Below are positions 1 through 8,654 of a stretch of 11,249 nucleotides of DNA, one piece after another. The translations under genes and the position numbers were made by a program. Numbering within the stretch: position 1 is the stretch's first letter; the number at the start of each line of letters is the position of its first letter. The notes under the pieces were generated by a model. It saw only the letters and a program-made list of their open reading frames with translations, was not told where the DNA came from and made no database searches. The DNA comes from PFJX01 sp964440155 (lineage in GTDB: Bacteria; Pseudomonadota; Gammaproteobacteria; Burkholderiales; Thiobacillaceae): the NCBI GenBank assembly GCA_964440155.1, contig CAYTRH010000092.1, forward strand, positions 1-11,249, given 5' to 3'.

Positions 1-674
1 GCCTGGATCGCCACGCTGCGCTCGCGATGACGACCTTCTGCCGTCGCACCCGCGTCAACCGCCTCGCCGTCATTGCGAGGCGCGTAGCACCGCGGCAATC
101 CAGCGCCACCGTCGCGCCCGTGCAAACCGCCTGGATCGCCACGCTGCGCGCGCGATGACGACCTTTTGCCGCCGCACCCGCGCCACCCCCTCGCCGTCAT
201 TGCGAGGCGGCGTAGCCGCCGCGGCAATCCAGCAGCCACCGTCGCGCCTGTGCAAACCGCCTGGATCGCCACGCTGCGCGCGCGATGACGACCTTTTGCC
301 GCCGCACCCGCGCCACCCCCTCGCCGTCATTGCGAGGCGGCGTAGCCGCCGCGGCAATCCAGCAGCCACCGTCGCGCCTGTGCAAACCGCCTGGATCGCC
401 ACGCTGCGCGCGCGATGACGACCTTTTGCCGCCGCACCCGCGCCACCCCCTCGCCGTCATTGCGAGGCGGCGTAGCCGCCGCGGCAATCCAGCAGCCACC
501 GTCGCGCCTGTGCAAACCGCCTGGATCGCCACGCTGCGCTCGCGATGACGACCCTCTGCCGCCGCGCCCGCACCACCGTCTCGCCGTCATTGCGAGGCGC
601 GCAGCGCCGCGGCAATCCAGCAGCCACCGCCACGCCCGGAACGCCTTCTGATCGCCACGCTGCGCACGGTGATC
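1..674. repeat. Array of alternating inverted palindromic elements with a 130-bp tandem unit
   Basis: This stretch has no credible gene. Two forms of one short element alternate. Form A (68-103, 195-232, 325-362, 455-492, 585-620) starts CGTCATTGCGAG and ends GCAATCCAG. Form B (3-32, 131-160, 261-290, 391-420, 521-550, and a decayed copy at about 648-674) starts CTGGATCGCC and ends GATGACG, so it is roughly A reversed. Each A/B pair with its two spacers makes a unit: 27-154 is 128 bp and diverged, while 155-284, 285-414 and 415-544 are 130 bp each and identical except for G to T at 540. The unit starting at 545 is diverged and truncated. A copies at 195, 325 and 455 hold a perfect internal hairpin, GGCGGC-GTA-GCCGCC. 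From memory, similar CGTCATTGCGAG...GCAATCCAG elements are dispersed between genes in many proteobacteria; no transposase is visible. The array continues past the left edge. Structured RNA read from it could help end or protect the upstream operon's transcript, but that is inference. Confidence 0.93.
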
Positions 675-684
675 GGGCGCCGTT

Positions 685-870
685 TCAGATCCCCATCACC
701 AGGCGTTGCACGAACAGCGCCAGCAGCAGCAAACCGATCAGCGCGAAGCCGCCCTGGATGGTGAGCTTGGCGGCGCGCAGCCAACGGGGATCGCGGCTGA
801 TGAACCAGCCCAGCAGATTGATCAGCAGCAGGATGCCGACCAATGCGAACAGGATGCGGATGCCCAACAT
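685..870 (-). CDS. Small two-helix membrane protein downstream of lpxC, function unknown
   Basis: This is a 61-residue hydrophobic protein that I do not recognise. Residues 4-23 (rich in I, L, V, F and ending LLGWFI) and residues 42-59 look like two membrane helices. They are joined by a short basic loop containing SRDPRWLRAAK, so both ends would lie on the same side of the inner membrane; the positive loop suggests the cytoplasm for the loop and periplasmic ends. Its ATG overlaps the lpxC stop codon (TGATG, 1-nt overlap) and there is no separate Shine-Dalgarno site, so it is probably translated by ribosomes finishing lpxC. The clear two-helix pattern in this frame, the tight coupling and the position before the repeat array support a real gene. 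It could be a lipid A or envelope accessory protein by association only. No signal peptide or catalytic motif is visible. Confidence 0.72.
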   Translation of the reverse strand: MLGIRILFALVGILLLINLLGWFISRDPRWLRAAKLTIQGGFALIGLLLLALFVQRLVMGI

Positions 871-1784
871 CAGGCGGCCAGCGGATGCAGGTCGAGCAGT
901 GCGCGCGGGGTGTCCTCGGCGCGCGTGAAGGTGGCCCACTCCCAGGCATCGGCGTCGGCCAGCAGCGCGCGCAGCAGGCGGTTGTTGAGACCGTGTCCGG
1001 ATTTGTAGGCGACGAAGGCGCCGAGGATGGGGTGGCCGGCCAGGTAGAGATCGCCCACCGCATCCAGCACCTTGTGTTTGACGAACTCGTCGGCGTAGCG
1101 CAAACCGTCGCTGTTGAGCACGCGGAATTCGTCCATGACGATGGCGTTGTCCAGCGTGCCGCCCAGCGCCAGGCCATGGCTGCGCAGGTATTCCACCTCG
1201 TTCGTGAAACCGAAGGTGCGCGCCCGGCTGACTTCGCGCACATAGGACTGACGCGCCAGATCGATGTGCAGCTCCTTGGCCGACTGGCGGAACACCGGGT
1301 GATCGAACTCGATGCGGAAAGTCAGCGTGCAGCCCTCGTGCGGGCGGAACTCGGCCCATTTTTCGCCATCCTCGACGCGCACCGTCCGGCGCACGCGGAT
1401 GAAACGTTTGGCCGCGTTCTGCTCGACGATGCCAGCAGACTGCAACAGGTAGACGAAGGGCGCGGCGGAACCATCGAGAATGGGAACCTCCGGACCGTCC
1501 AGATCGACGTACAGGTTGTCGATGCCCAGCCCGGCCAACGCCGACATCAGATGTTCCACCGTGGCCACGCGTGCGCCGTTGGCCTCCAGCGCCGAACACA
1601 GCCGGGTGTCGCACACCAGATCCGGCGCGACGCGGAAATCGCGCGGTTCGGCCAGATCGATGCGGCGGAACACGATGCCGGTGTCGACCGCCGCCGGGCG
1701 CAGGGTCAGGTTCACGCGCGCGCCGGTGTGCAGACCGACGCCGGTGGCGCGAACCAATTGTTTGATGCTGCGTTGGCGGATCAT
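870..1784 (-). CDS. lpxC: UDP-3-O-acyl-N-acetylglucosamine deacetylase LpxC
   Basis: LpxC is a zinc-dependent cytoplasmic enzyme that removes the acetyl group from UDP-3-O-acyl-GlcNAc, the committed step of lipid A synthesis, so this is a Gram-negative with LPS. The 304-residue product matches the usual 305 almost residue for residue. Catalytic Glu77 and zinc ligand His78 lie in TVEHL; His237 and Asp241 are the other ligands (KHKVLD); His264 in YKSGH is the general acid. I chose ATG 1784 because the protein then begins MIRQRSIKQ, like E. coli MIKQRTLKR; a TTG two codons upstream is less likely. No clear Shine-Dalgarno site precedes it. The C-terminus ends in hydrophobic/small residues (LAA), a type of tail used in E. 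coli for FtsH degradation of LpxC; whether that holds here is inference. A hairpin and a possible promoter lie upstream, and the downstream small ORF overlaps by 1 nt. Confidence 0.97.
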   Translation of the reverse strand: MIRQRSIKQLVRATGVGLHTGARVNLTLRPAAVDTGIVFRRIDLAEPRDFRVAPDLVCDTRLCSALEANGARVATVEHLMSALAGLGIDNLYVDLDGPEVPILDGSAAPFVYLLQSAGIVEQNAAKRFIRVRRTVRVEDGEKWAEFRPHEGCTLTFRIEFDHPVFRQSAKELHIDLARQSYVREVSRARTFGFTNEVEYLRSHGLALGGTLDNAIVMDEFRVLNSDGLRYADEFVKHKVLDAVGDLYLAGHPILGAFVAYKSGHGLNNRLLRALLADADAWEWATFTRAEDTPRALLDLHPLAA

Positions 1785-1806
1785 GCGCAAGCCCGGTGCA
1801 ATGAGA

Positions 1807-1848
1807 GACCGCCCCGGCGCACCGCCACGAGCGGGTACCGGGGCGGTC
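1807..1848 (-). promoter_or_regulatory. Perfect 11-bp GC-rich hairpin in the lpxC leader
   Basis: GACCGCCCCGG at 1807-1817 is the exact reverse complement of CCGGGGCGGTC at 1838-1848, with a 20-nt loop that can pair further with a bulge. On the minus strand it starts 109 nt after the ftsZ stop and ends 22 nt before the lpxC ATG. The sequence after the stem is TCTCATT, a poor U tract, so it is either a weak intrinsic terminator or attenuator between ftsZ and lpxC, or a structural element of the lpxC 5' leader. The stem is seen directly; its function is inferred. Confidence 0.65.
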
Positions 1849-1869
1849 GCACGGGGCGCGAACCGGCGA

Positions 1870-1875
1870 ATTCTA
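1870..1875 (-). promoter_or_regulatory. Possible lpxC promoter -10 box (TAGAAT)
   Basis: The minus strand reads GGGGTAGAATTCGCC, with TAGAAT differing from TATAAT at one position. It lies in the ftsZ-lpxC gap, 85 nt before the lpxC ATG, in a very GC-rich stretch where such an AT-rich hexamer stands out. A start site about 7 nt downstream (near 1863) would place the 11-bp hairpin in the lpxC leader. No good -35 hexamer is found 16-18 nt upstream, so this is weak evidence. Confidence 0.33.
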
Positions 1876-1956
1876 CCCCGGGCGCACGGGAGGGCACGCC
1901 GCCCTGGAAGGGTCGCGATTCACCCGCGCCAACCGCTGTGGCATCGGCGACGCACA

Positions 1957-3159
1957 TCAGTCCGCCTGCTTGCGCAGGAAGGCGGGGATGTCGAGCGTGT
2001 CGATGCCGGCCGCCTGCGTCGCCTCCACCGCCGCCTGACTGCCGCGCCTGCCGGTGCGGAAGGTAGTGGGGATGTCGTAGTTGTGCTCCGGGTTGTAGCC
2101 CATCGGCCCCGGCGCGTAGGCCGGCATGCCGTCAGTGCCGGTGGCGGGCAGCACGGGCTCGACGATGTGCATGACCGGCTTGGATGCGTGCCGCACCGGA
2201 TTGCCCAGGCCGGTGGCGACCATGGTCACGCGCAGGCTGTCGCCCATGGCCTCGTCCAGCGAGGTGCCGACGATCACCGTGGCTTCCTCGGCGGCAAAGC
2301 CCTGGATGGTGTTCATCACCTCGTAGTACTCCTCCAGCGTCAGGCTGTCGTTGGCGGTGATGTTGACCAGCACGCCACGCGCCCCCTTCAGGTCGACGTT
2401 CTCCAGCAGCGGGCTGGCCACGGCGGCCTCGGCCGCGGCGCGCGCGCGCTCTTCGCCGGTGGCGGCGGCGGAACCCATCATGGCCATGCCGACCTCGCTC
2501 ATCACCGTTTTCACGTCGGCGAAGTCGACGTTGATCATGCCCGGGTTGCTGATGATCTCGGCGATGCCGGCGACGGCGTTGTGCAGCACATCGTTGGCGG
2601 CGGTGAACGCGTCGGTGAGCTTGGCCTTGCCGCCCAGCACCTGGATCAGCTTCTCGTTGGGGATCACGATCAAGCTGTCGACGTGTTCCGACAGCGCCTT
2701 CAGTCCGGTCTCGGCCGAGCGCATGCGCTTGCCCTCGAAGCCGAACGGCTTGGTTACCACCGCCACCGCCAGGATGCCCAGATCCTTGGCCACCTCGGCG
2801 ACCACCGGCGCCGCGCCGGTGCCGGTGCCGCCGCCCATGCCGGCGGCGATGAACAGCATGTCGGCGCCATCGATCAGCTCGGCGATGCGCTCGCGGTCCT
2901 CCAGCGCCGCTTCACGGCCCACCTCCCACTTGCCGCCGGCGCCCAGACCCTTGGTCGCGGAGTTGCCGATCTGCAACTGCACGGCGGCCTTGTTGCGGCG
3001 CAGCGCCTGGGCATCGGTGTTGATGCTGATGAATTCCACCCCGGTCATGCCCTTGTTGATCATGTGGTCCACGGCATTGCCGCCGCAACCGCCCACGCCG
3101 ATGACCTTGATCACGGCTTCCTGACTCTGCATCTCTTCCAATTCGAACAACATGCTCAT
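1957..3159 (-). CDS. ftsZ: Cell division protein FtsZ
   Basis: FtsZ is the tubulin-like GTPase that polymerises at midcell into the Z ring and recruits the divisome. The 400-residue protein is complete. The nucleotide loop GVGGCGGNAV is at residues 21-30, the tubulin signature GGGTGTG at 109-115, and the catalytic T7 loop NVDFADV at 210-216, with Asp212 and Asp215 in place. A variable linker of about 67 residues (322-388) leads to the C-terminal peptide LDIPAFLRKQAD, which is the same as in E. coli and binds FtsA and ZipA. The loop has Cys where E. coli has Gly. ATG 3159 is chosen over the ATG two codons later because AGGAGGG lies 7 nt upstream, the strongest ribosome site in the window, which fits the high amounts of FtsZ that cells need. 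It is separated by 113 nt from ftsA, unlike the overlapping genes before it. Confidence 0.98.
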   Translation of the reverse strand: MSMLFELEEMQSQEAVIKVIGVGGCGGNAVDHMINKGMTGVEFISINTDAQALRRNKAAVQLQIGNSATKGLGAGGKWEVGREAALEDRERIAELIDGADMLFIAAGMGGGTGTGAAPVVAEVAKDLGILAVAVVTKPFGFEGKRMRSAETGLKALSEHVDSLIVIPNEKLIQVLGGKAKLTDAFTAANDVLHNAVAGIAEIISNPGMINVDFADVKTVMSEVGMAMMGSAAATGEERARAAAEAAVASPLLENVDLKGARGVLVNITANDSLTLEEYYEVMNTIQGFAAEEATVIVGTSLDEAMGDSLRVTMVATGLGNPVRHASKPVMHIVEPVLPATGTDGMPAYAPGPMGYNPEHNYDIPTTFRTGRRGSQAAVEATQAAGIDTLDIPAFLRKQAD

Positions 3160-3272
3160 GCTGGATCCCTCCTGTAAACAATCCCTAAACCGTCACGCGC
3201 CCGCACCCGGCGCCACGCCCTGACACACCCCGACCGAAAACCGACCGCTGCCTGCCCATCACTGCCCACCCC
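3160..3272 (-). other. ftsA-ftsZ intergenic spacer with short direct repeat
   Basis: This 113-nt gap is the first break after eight overlapping junctions. It holds the ftsZ Shine-Dalgarno site (AGGAGGG) at its ftsZ end and a direct repeat, CCGACCG-AAAA-CCGACCG on the plus strand, at 3230-3247. I see no convincing -35/-10 pair or terminator stem. The separation could allow extra ftsZ transcripts or an independent translation rate, but the sequence does not show a promoter clearly. Confidence 0.4.
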
Positions 3273-4511
3273 CTAGAAGTTCTGCTGAAACCACGTCCTC
3301 ATCCGCTGCCATACCTGGCCCAGGCTGGCGCCTTGCAGACGTGCCGCCTGATCCATCTCGTGTTTGTCCAGCCCCGCCAGCAGCAAGCCGACGGCGGTGG
3401 CGAAACGCGGGTTGTGCACCCGCTCGGAAAAGCCGCCGACGTATTGCGGCATGCCCACGCGCACCGGCACGTGAAAGATCTCCTCGGCCAGTTCGGTCAT
3501 GCCCTTCATCAGCGCCGAGCCGCCGGTCAGCACGATGCCGGAGGAAATCTGCTCCTCGAAGCCGCTGCGCCGCAGTTCGGCCTGCACCAGGCTGAACAGC
3601 TCCTCGACGCGCGGCTCGATCACCTCCGACAGCAGTTGCTTGGACAGCATGCGCGGCCCGCGCTCGCCGATGCCGGGCACCTCGATCATCTCCTTGGGAT
3701 CGGCCAACTGGCGCAGCGCCACGCCGTGCTGGATCTTGAGATCCTCGGCTTCGCGCGTGGGCGTGCGCAGGGTCATGGCGATGTCGTTGGTGATCTGGTC
3801 GCCGGCGATGGGGATCACCGCCACGTGCTGGATGGCGCCGCGCGTGAATACGGCGATGTCGGTGGTGCCGCCGCCGACGTCGACGATGCACACGCCCAGA
3901 TCCTTCTCGTCGTCGTTGAGCACGGCGAAGCTGGAAGCCAGCGGTTGCAGCACCAGGTCCTTGACCTCCAGACCGCAGCGGCGCACGCATTTGACGATGT
4001 TCTGCGCCGCCGACACCGCGCCGGTGACGATGTGCACCTTGACCTCCAGGCGCACGCCGGACATGCCCAGCGGCTCGCGCACGCCGTCCTGGCCGTCGAT
4101 GATGAACTCCTGCGGCAGCACGTGCAGTACCTGCTGGTCGGCGGGAATGTGCAGCGCGCGCGCGATCTCGATGACCCGATCGACATCGGCCTGCGACACC
4201 TCGCGGTCGCGGATCGGCAGCATGCCGCTGGAGTTCTGCGCCTTGATGTGGCTGCCGGCGATGCCGGTGTGCACCTGCGTGATCTTGCAGTTGGCCATCA
4301 GCTCGGCCTCCTCCAGCGCGCGCTGGATGGCGGTGACCGTAGCCTCGATGTTGACCACCACGCCTTTCTTCAGGCCGCGCGAGGGCGCCTGGCCCATGCC
4401 GATGATGTTGATGCCGCCTTCGGGCAACACTTCGGCCACCAGCGTGACGATCTTGGACGTGCCGATGTCCAGGCCGACGATGAGGTCCTTGTTTTCCGTG
4501 ATCTTCTTCAT
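3273..4511 (-). CDS. ftsA: Cell division protein FtsA
   Basis: FtsA is an actin-like ATPase that tethers FtsZ filaments to the inner membrane and recruits later division proteins. The product is 412 residues (E. coli 420). Phosphate 1 motif LDIGTSK is at 14-20, phosphate 2 DVGGGTTDIAVF at 211-222, and the adenosine motif LTGGSALMKG at 328-337. The FtsA-specific 1C (SHS2) domain lies at about 85-165, in place of the usual actin subdomain. The last 15 residues (VWQRMRTWFQQNF region, 400-412) form an amphipathic, basic and aromatic helix, the membrane-targeting sequence of the family. The start ATG overlaps the ftsQ stop (ATGA, 4 nt). No Shine-Dalgarno site is obvious before it, so translation is probably coupled to ftsQ. 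Nothing is missing or unusual. Confidence 0.98.
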   Translation of the reverse strand: MKKITENKDLIVGLDIGTSKIVTLVAEVLPEGGINIIGMGQAPSRGLKKGVVVNIEATVTAIQRALEEAELMANCKITQVHTGIAGSHIKAQNSSGMLPIRDREVSQADVDRVIEIARALHIPADQQVLHVLPQEFIIDGQDGVREPLGMSGVRLEVKVHIVTGAVSAAQNIVKCVRRCGLEVKDLVLQPLASSFAVLNDDEKDLGVCIVDVGGGTTDIAVFTRGAIQHVAVIPIAGDQITNDIAMTLRTPTREAEDLKIQHGVALRQLADPKEMIEVPGIGERGPRMLSKQLLSEVIEPRVEELFSLVQAELRRSGFEEQISSGIVLTGGSALMKGMTELAEEIFHVPVRVGMPQYVGGFSERVHNPRFATAVGLLLAGLDKHEMDQAARLQGASLGQVWQRMRTWFQQNF

Positions 4512-5284
4512 GTGCTATGTGTCGTGTGCCTATCGACGCCGGAGACCCGTGACGCCGGACGCGCAGCCGGGTCGGTCAGCGCGCGCGGGTCGCTCCGGAG
4601 CATTCGCCGCTCGCCGGCGAAACCGTTGGGATAGCGCATGTCCACGCGGCGCAGGGGCCCGACCGCCGCCACGGCCAGCGGGTAGAAGCGCACGAAACGG
4701 TCCAGCCGCTCGTTGATGCGCTCGCGCCCCAGCTCGACGTGGATGCCGCCGGACAGACGGATGCGCCAGGACTGCCGCGCGCTCATGACCACCTGTTCGA
4801 CGCGCAGATCGAGGCGCGCCGCCTGCGCGACGAATTCGGCATAGCGCCGCGCGACTTCCCGTTCCATGCCCTCTGGCGCATACAGCCGGGGCAGGCCGTC
4901 CCACGGCGCCACCTCGAAGATCTCGCCATGGGTGTTGAGGATGGCGCGGTCGTTCCACGCCGCCGCTGCGCGATGCTCCTCCAGCACGACATCCAGCCGT
5001 CCCGGCCACACCCGGCGCACTTCGGCGCGCCGCACCCAGGGCAGCCGGGCGTAGGCGGCATGGGTCGCAGCCAGGTCCATGGAGAAGAAGCCGCCGCTCA
5101 GATTCGGCGTCAACGCCCGCACTGCCGCGCGCGTATCGGCGCGCTCGGCGCCACTGACCACCACGGTGCGTATGGGGTACAGGCGTTCGAGCATGGCCCG
5201 CCCGGCCACCCAAAGCGTGAACAGCGCGGTCACCAGGAGGATCCAGCGCGTCAGGCGGCCGAGAGCTGCCGGGTCATGCCACAT
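4508..5284 (-). CDS. ftsQ: Cell division protein FtsQ
   Basis: FtsQ is a bitopic inner-membrane protein that links the early Z ring to the FtsB-FtsL and FtsW-FtsI synthesis complex. The 258-residue protein has a short cytoplasmic start, one membrane helix at about 13-31 (WILLVTALFTLWVAG), and a POTRA domain at about 37-105 beginning IRTVVVSGAERAD and including LPWVRRAEVRRVWPGRL. The FtsQ/DivIB beta domain follows at about 108-222 and ends in VDMRYPNGFA, the typical FtsQ closing motif. A poorly conserved tail of about 35 residues follows. ATG 5284 is supported by GGAG 7 nt upstream; it overlaps ddl by 11 nt. The 3' end overlaps ftsA by 4 nt. FtsQ sequences diverge a lot, so identity rests on architecture and position, which agree. 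Confidence 0.96.
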   Translation of the reverse strand: MWHDPAALGRLTRWILLVTALFTLWVAGRAMLERLYPIRTVVVSGAERADTRAAVRALTPNLSGGFFSMDLAATHAAYARLPWVRRAEVRRVWPGRLDVVLEEHRAAAAWNDRAILNTHGEIFEVAPWDGLPRLYAPEGMEREVARRYAEFVAQAARLDLRVEQVVMSARQSWRIRLSGGIHVELGRERINERLDRFVRFYPLAVAAVGPLRRVDMRYPNGFAGERRMLRSDPRALTDPAARPASRVSGVDRHTTHST

Positions 5285-6194
5285 CGGCCAGCTCCAGGAT
5301 ACGCACGCACAGCGATGCGAAATCGATGCCGGCGGCGCGCGCCGCCATCGGCACCAGACTGTGATCGGTCATGCCCGGCGCGGTGTTGGCTTCCAGCAGG
5401 TAGGGGCGGCCGTCGTCGTCGCGCAGGAAGTCGATGCGCGCCCAGCCGCGGCAGCCCAGCGCCTGGAAGGCGCGCAGCGCCAGCGCGCGCATCGCCGCCT
5501 CGTCCGCCGCGCCGAGGTCGCTCGGACAGTCGTAACGGGTGTCGTCGCGGAAATACTTGGCCTCATAGTCGTAGAAGTCGGTCGCCGGCACGATGCGGAT
5601 GGACGGCAGCGCCTGTTCGCCCAGGATGGCGACCGTGTACTCGCCGCCCAGCAGCGCGCGCTCGGCCAGCACCAGCGCATCGTGACGGGCGGCCTCGCGC
5701 CAGGCGGCCGGCAGGTCGTCGACACGGTCGACCTTGACGATGCCGATGCTGGAACCCTCGCGCGCCGGCTTGACGAACAGCGGCAGCCCCAGGCGCGCGG
5801 CGACGGCAGCGAAGTCGCTGTGTTCGTCCAGCAGCGCATGTTCCGGCACCGGCAGATCCAGCGCCTGCCACAGCAGCTTGGTGCGCCACTTGTCCATGGC
5901 CAGTGCCGACGCCAGCACACCGCTGCCGGTATACGGGATGCCGAGCAGGTCCAGCGCCCCCTGCAGCGTGCCATCCTCGCCGCCGCGTCCATGCAACGCG
6001 ACGAAGGCACGCGCATAGCCGTCGGCGCGCAGCTCGTGCAGCGGGCGCGTCGCCGGATCGAAGGCATGCGCGTCGATGCCGCGCCCGCGCAGCGCCGCGA
6101 GCACGGCGGCGCCGCTGCGCAGCGAAATCTCGCGTTCCGCCGAGTGGCCGCCGCACAGCACCGCAACCTTGCCGAAATCCGCGTGCCCGCTCAT
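5274..6194 (-). CDS. ddl: D-alanine--D-alanine ligase
   Basis: Ddl is a cytoplasmic ATP-grasp enzyme that joins two D-alanines; MurF adds the dipeptide to the wall precursor. The 306-residue product is the same length as E. coli DdlB. GGHSAERE at 15-22 holds the catalytic Glu20, and HGRGGEDGTLQG at 68-79 is the first Ddl signature. EGSSIG (146-151) is the serine loop. YDYEAKY at 208-214 carries the omega-loop Lys213 and Tyr214; the tyrosine indicates a D-Ala product rather than the D-lactate or D-serine of vancomycin-type ligases. Magnesium ligands are Asp255, Glu268 and Asn270 (LLEANTAPGM). The start ATG overlaps the murB stop (ATGA), with GGGAG 7 nt upstream. Its place in the cluster corresponds to ddlB; other ddl copies cannot be judged here. 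Confidence 0.97.
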   Translation of the reverse strand: MSGHADFGKVAVLCGGHSAEREISLRSGAAVLAALRGRGIDAHAFDPATRPLHELRADGYARAFVALHGRGGEDGTLQGALDLLGIPYTGSGVLASALAMDKWRTKLLWQALDLPVPEHALLDEHSDFAAVAARLGLPLFVKPAREGSSIGIVKVDRVDDLPAAWREAARHDALVLAERALLGGEYTVAILGEQALPSIRIVPATDFYDYEAKYFRDDTRYDCPSDLGAADEAAMRALALRAFQALGCRGWARIDFLRDDDGRPYLLEANTAPGMTDHSLVPMAARAAGIDFASLCVRILELADVA

Positions 6195-7194
6195 GCGCGT
6201 TCTCCCAGGATGCGTACCTCACGCACCAGGCGCACGCCGGTCTTCAGCTCCACCTGCTGCTGCACCCGATCGATCAGTTGCTCGATGTCGGCGGCCGTGG
6301 CCGTACCCAGATTGACGATGAAGTTGGCATGCTTGGGCGAGACCTGGGCGCCACCGACGCGCAGCCCTTTGAGCCCGCAGGATTCGATCAGGCGGGCGGC
6401 ATGATCGCCGGGCGGATTGCGGAACACGGAACCGGCGTTGGGCTGGTCGAGCGGCTGGGTTTCGATGCGCTTCTGCAACAGGCGCTTGATCTCGGCGCGC
6501 GAGGCTTCGCCGTCGCCACGCGGCAACATGAACCAGGCGGCGACGAACCATTCGTCCGGACGGGGCGCCAGCGGCGCGAGCCCCGGATTGGAGGTATCGC
6601 CGGCATCGGCACGCAGTTCGGCATGGCGGTAGCCGACCCGGTACTCGCCGGGCGCGCGCCGCGCCAGCTCACCGCGCCGATCGACGGTGAGCACGCGGGT
6701 CACGTACTCCCAGGTCTCATGACCATAACAGCCGGCGTTCATGGCCAGGGCGCCGCCCACCGTGCCGGGCACGCCGGCCAGGAATTCGGCGCCGACCAAA
6801 CCGTGGTTGGCGGCGAAGCGCGCCACCTTGGGACTGGCCACGCCCGCCTCGGCGAAGATCACACCGTAGCGGCTGGCGTCCTCGCCGGCACCGTTGGGCC
6901 GACGCTGCTCCAGATGGATGCGGCCCAGTGCGCCATGCAGATGGATCACGGTGCCGCGCACGCCGCCATCACGCACCAGCAGGTTGCTACCCAGGCCGAT
7001 GAAATGCACCGGCTCGTCATCGTCCAGACTGCGCAGGAAGGCACACAGGTCATCGAGATCGGCCGGGGTGTACAGACGATCGGCGCTGCCGCCGACGCGC
7101 CAACTGGTGTAACGGTTCATGGGCGCATTGAACCGCAGATGGCCCTGCAAGCCCGGCACACGCGGGCGCGACACGTCGGGCAACGGCGTATCGG

Positions 7195-7198
<4 letters not shown>
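6191..7198 (-). CDS. murB: UDP-N-acetylenolpyruvoylglucosamine reductase MurB
   Basis: MurB is a cytoplasmic FAD enzyme that uses NADPH to reduce the enolpyruvyl group of UDP-GlcNAc-enolpyruvate to UDP-MurNAc. The 335-residue protein shows the FAD site GLGSNLLVRDGG at 68-79 and GVPGTVGGALAMNAG at 142-156. Ser257 in NAGSVFRNP is the proton-donating serine, and Glu327 in REVRILGE is the second catalytic residue. The sequence pattern (GSVFRNP, PKHANFIVN at 288-296) is that of the type II enzyme, not the E. coli type I. A short Pro-rich insert (about 205-216) sits before the third domain. The start is well supported: GGGAGGGG lies 5 nt before the ATG, and it overlaps the murC stop by 4 nt. In E. 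coli murB lies outside the cluster; here it sits between murC and ddl. Confidence 0.97.
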
Positions 7199-8594
<1,396 letters not shown>

Positions 8595-8598
<4 letters not shown>

Positions 8599-8654
8599 CG
8601 CGCCGGCGTCCGTGCACGGGTGACCGACGAGGGCCGGAAAACGCTGACGCTCAT
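8595..8654 (-). CDS. 19-codon mini-ORF bridging murG and murC
   Basis: This short ORF starts at ATG 8654, overlapping the murG stop (ATGA), and ends with TGA at 8595-8597, overlapping the murC ATG (again ATGA). GAGGAG lies 8 nt before its ATG, inside the murG codons for Glu-Glu, which is a good ribosome site, whereas murC has none at its own ATG. The peptide is basic (four Arg, rich in Ser, Val and Pro) with no recognisable domain. The arrangement fits a translational coupler: ribosomes ending murG re-start here and are delivered onto the murC start. The peptide itself need not matter. It could also be chance filling of a 52-nt gap. Confidence 0.45.

Noticed and set aside
70..651. Several 78-127 residue ORFs on both strands within the repeat array, with repeated MTTFCRRTR or MAIQAVCTG starts
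   Set aside because: They are translations of the repeats; the frame changes with each unit because 130 is not a multiple of 3, and the peptides show no domain, only Arg/Ala/Gly/Pro-rich sequence.
1..674. CRISPR array
   Set aside because: Spacers are the same from unit to unit, the elements alternate in orientation, and the lengths do not fit repeats with unique spacers.
685..1614. 309-codon minus-strand ORF overlapping lpxC
   Set aside because: Only its last 61 codons (685-870) look like a protein; the rest is a shadow frame of lpxC.
1807..1848. Classic intrinsic terminator after ftsZ
   Set aside because: The stem is strong but the following TCTCATT is not a U tract, so I record a hairpin of unknown role instead.
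843..3177. Long plus-strand ORFs (407 and 565 codons) opposite lpxC and ftsZ
   Set aside because: They lie antisense to clearly conserved genes and are His/Ala/Gly/Arg-rich shadow frames expected at high GC.
3333..4716. Plus-strand ORFs of 405-433 codons opposite ftsA
   Set aside because: Antisense shadows of ftsA; no domain and no ribosome site of note.
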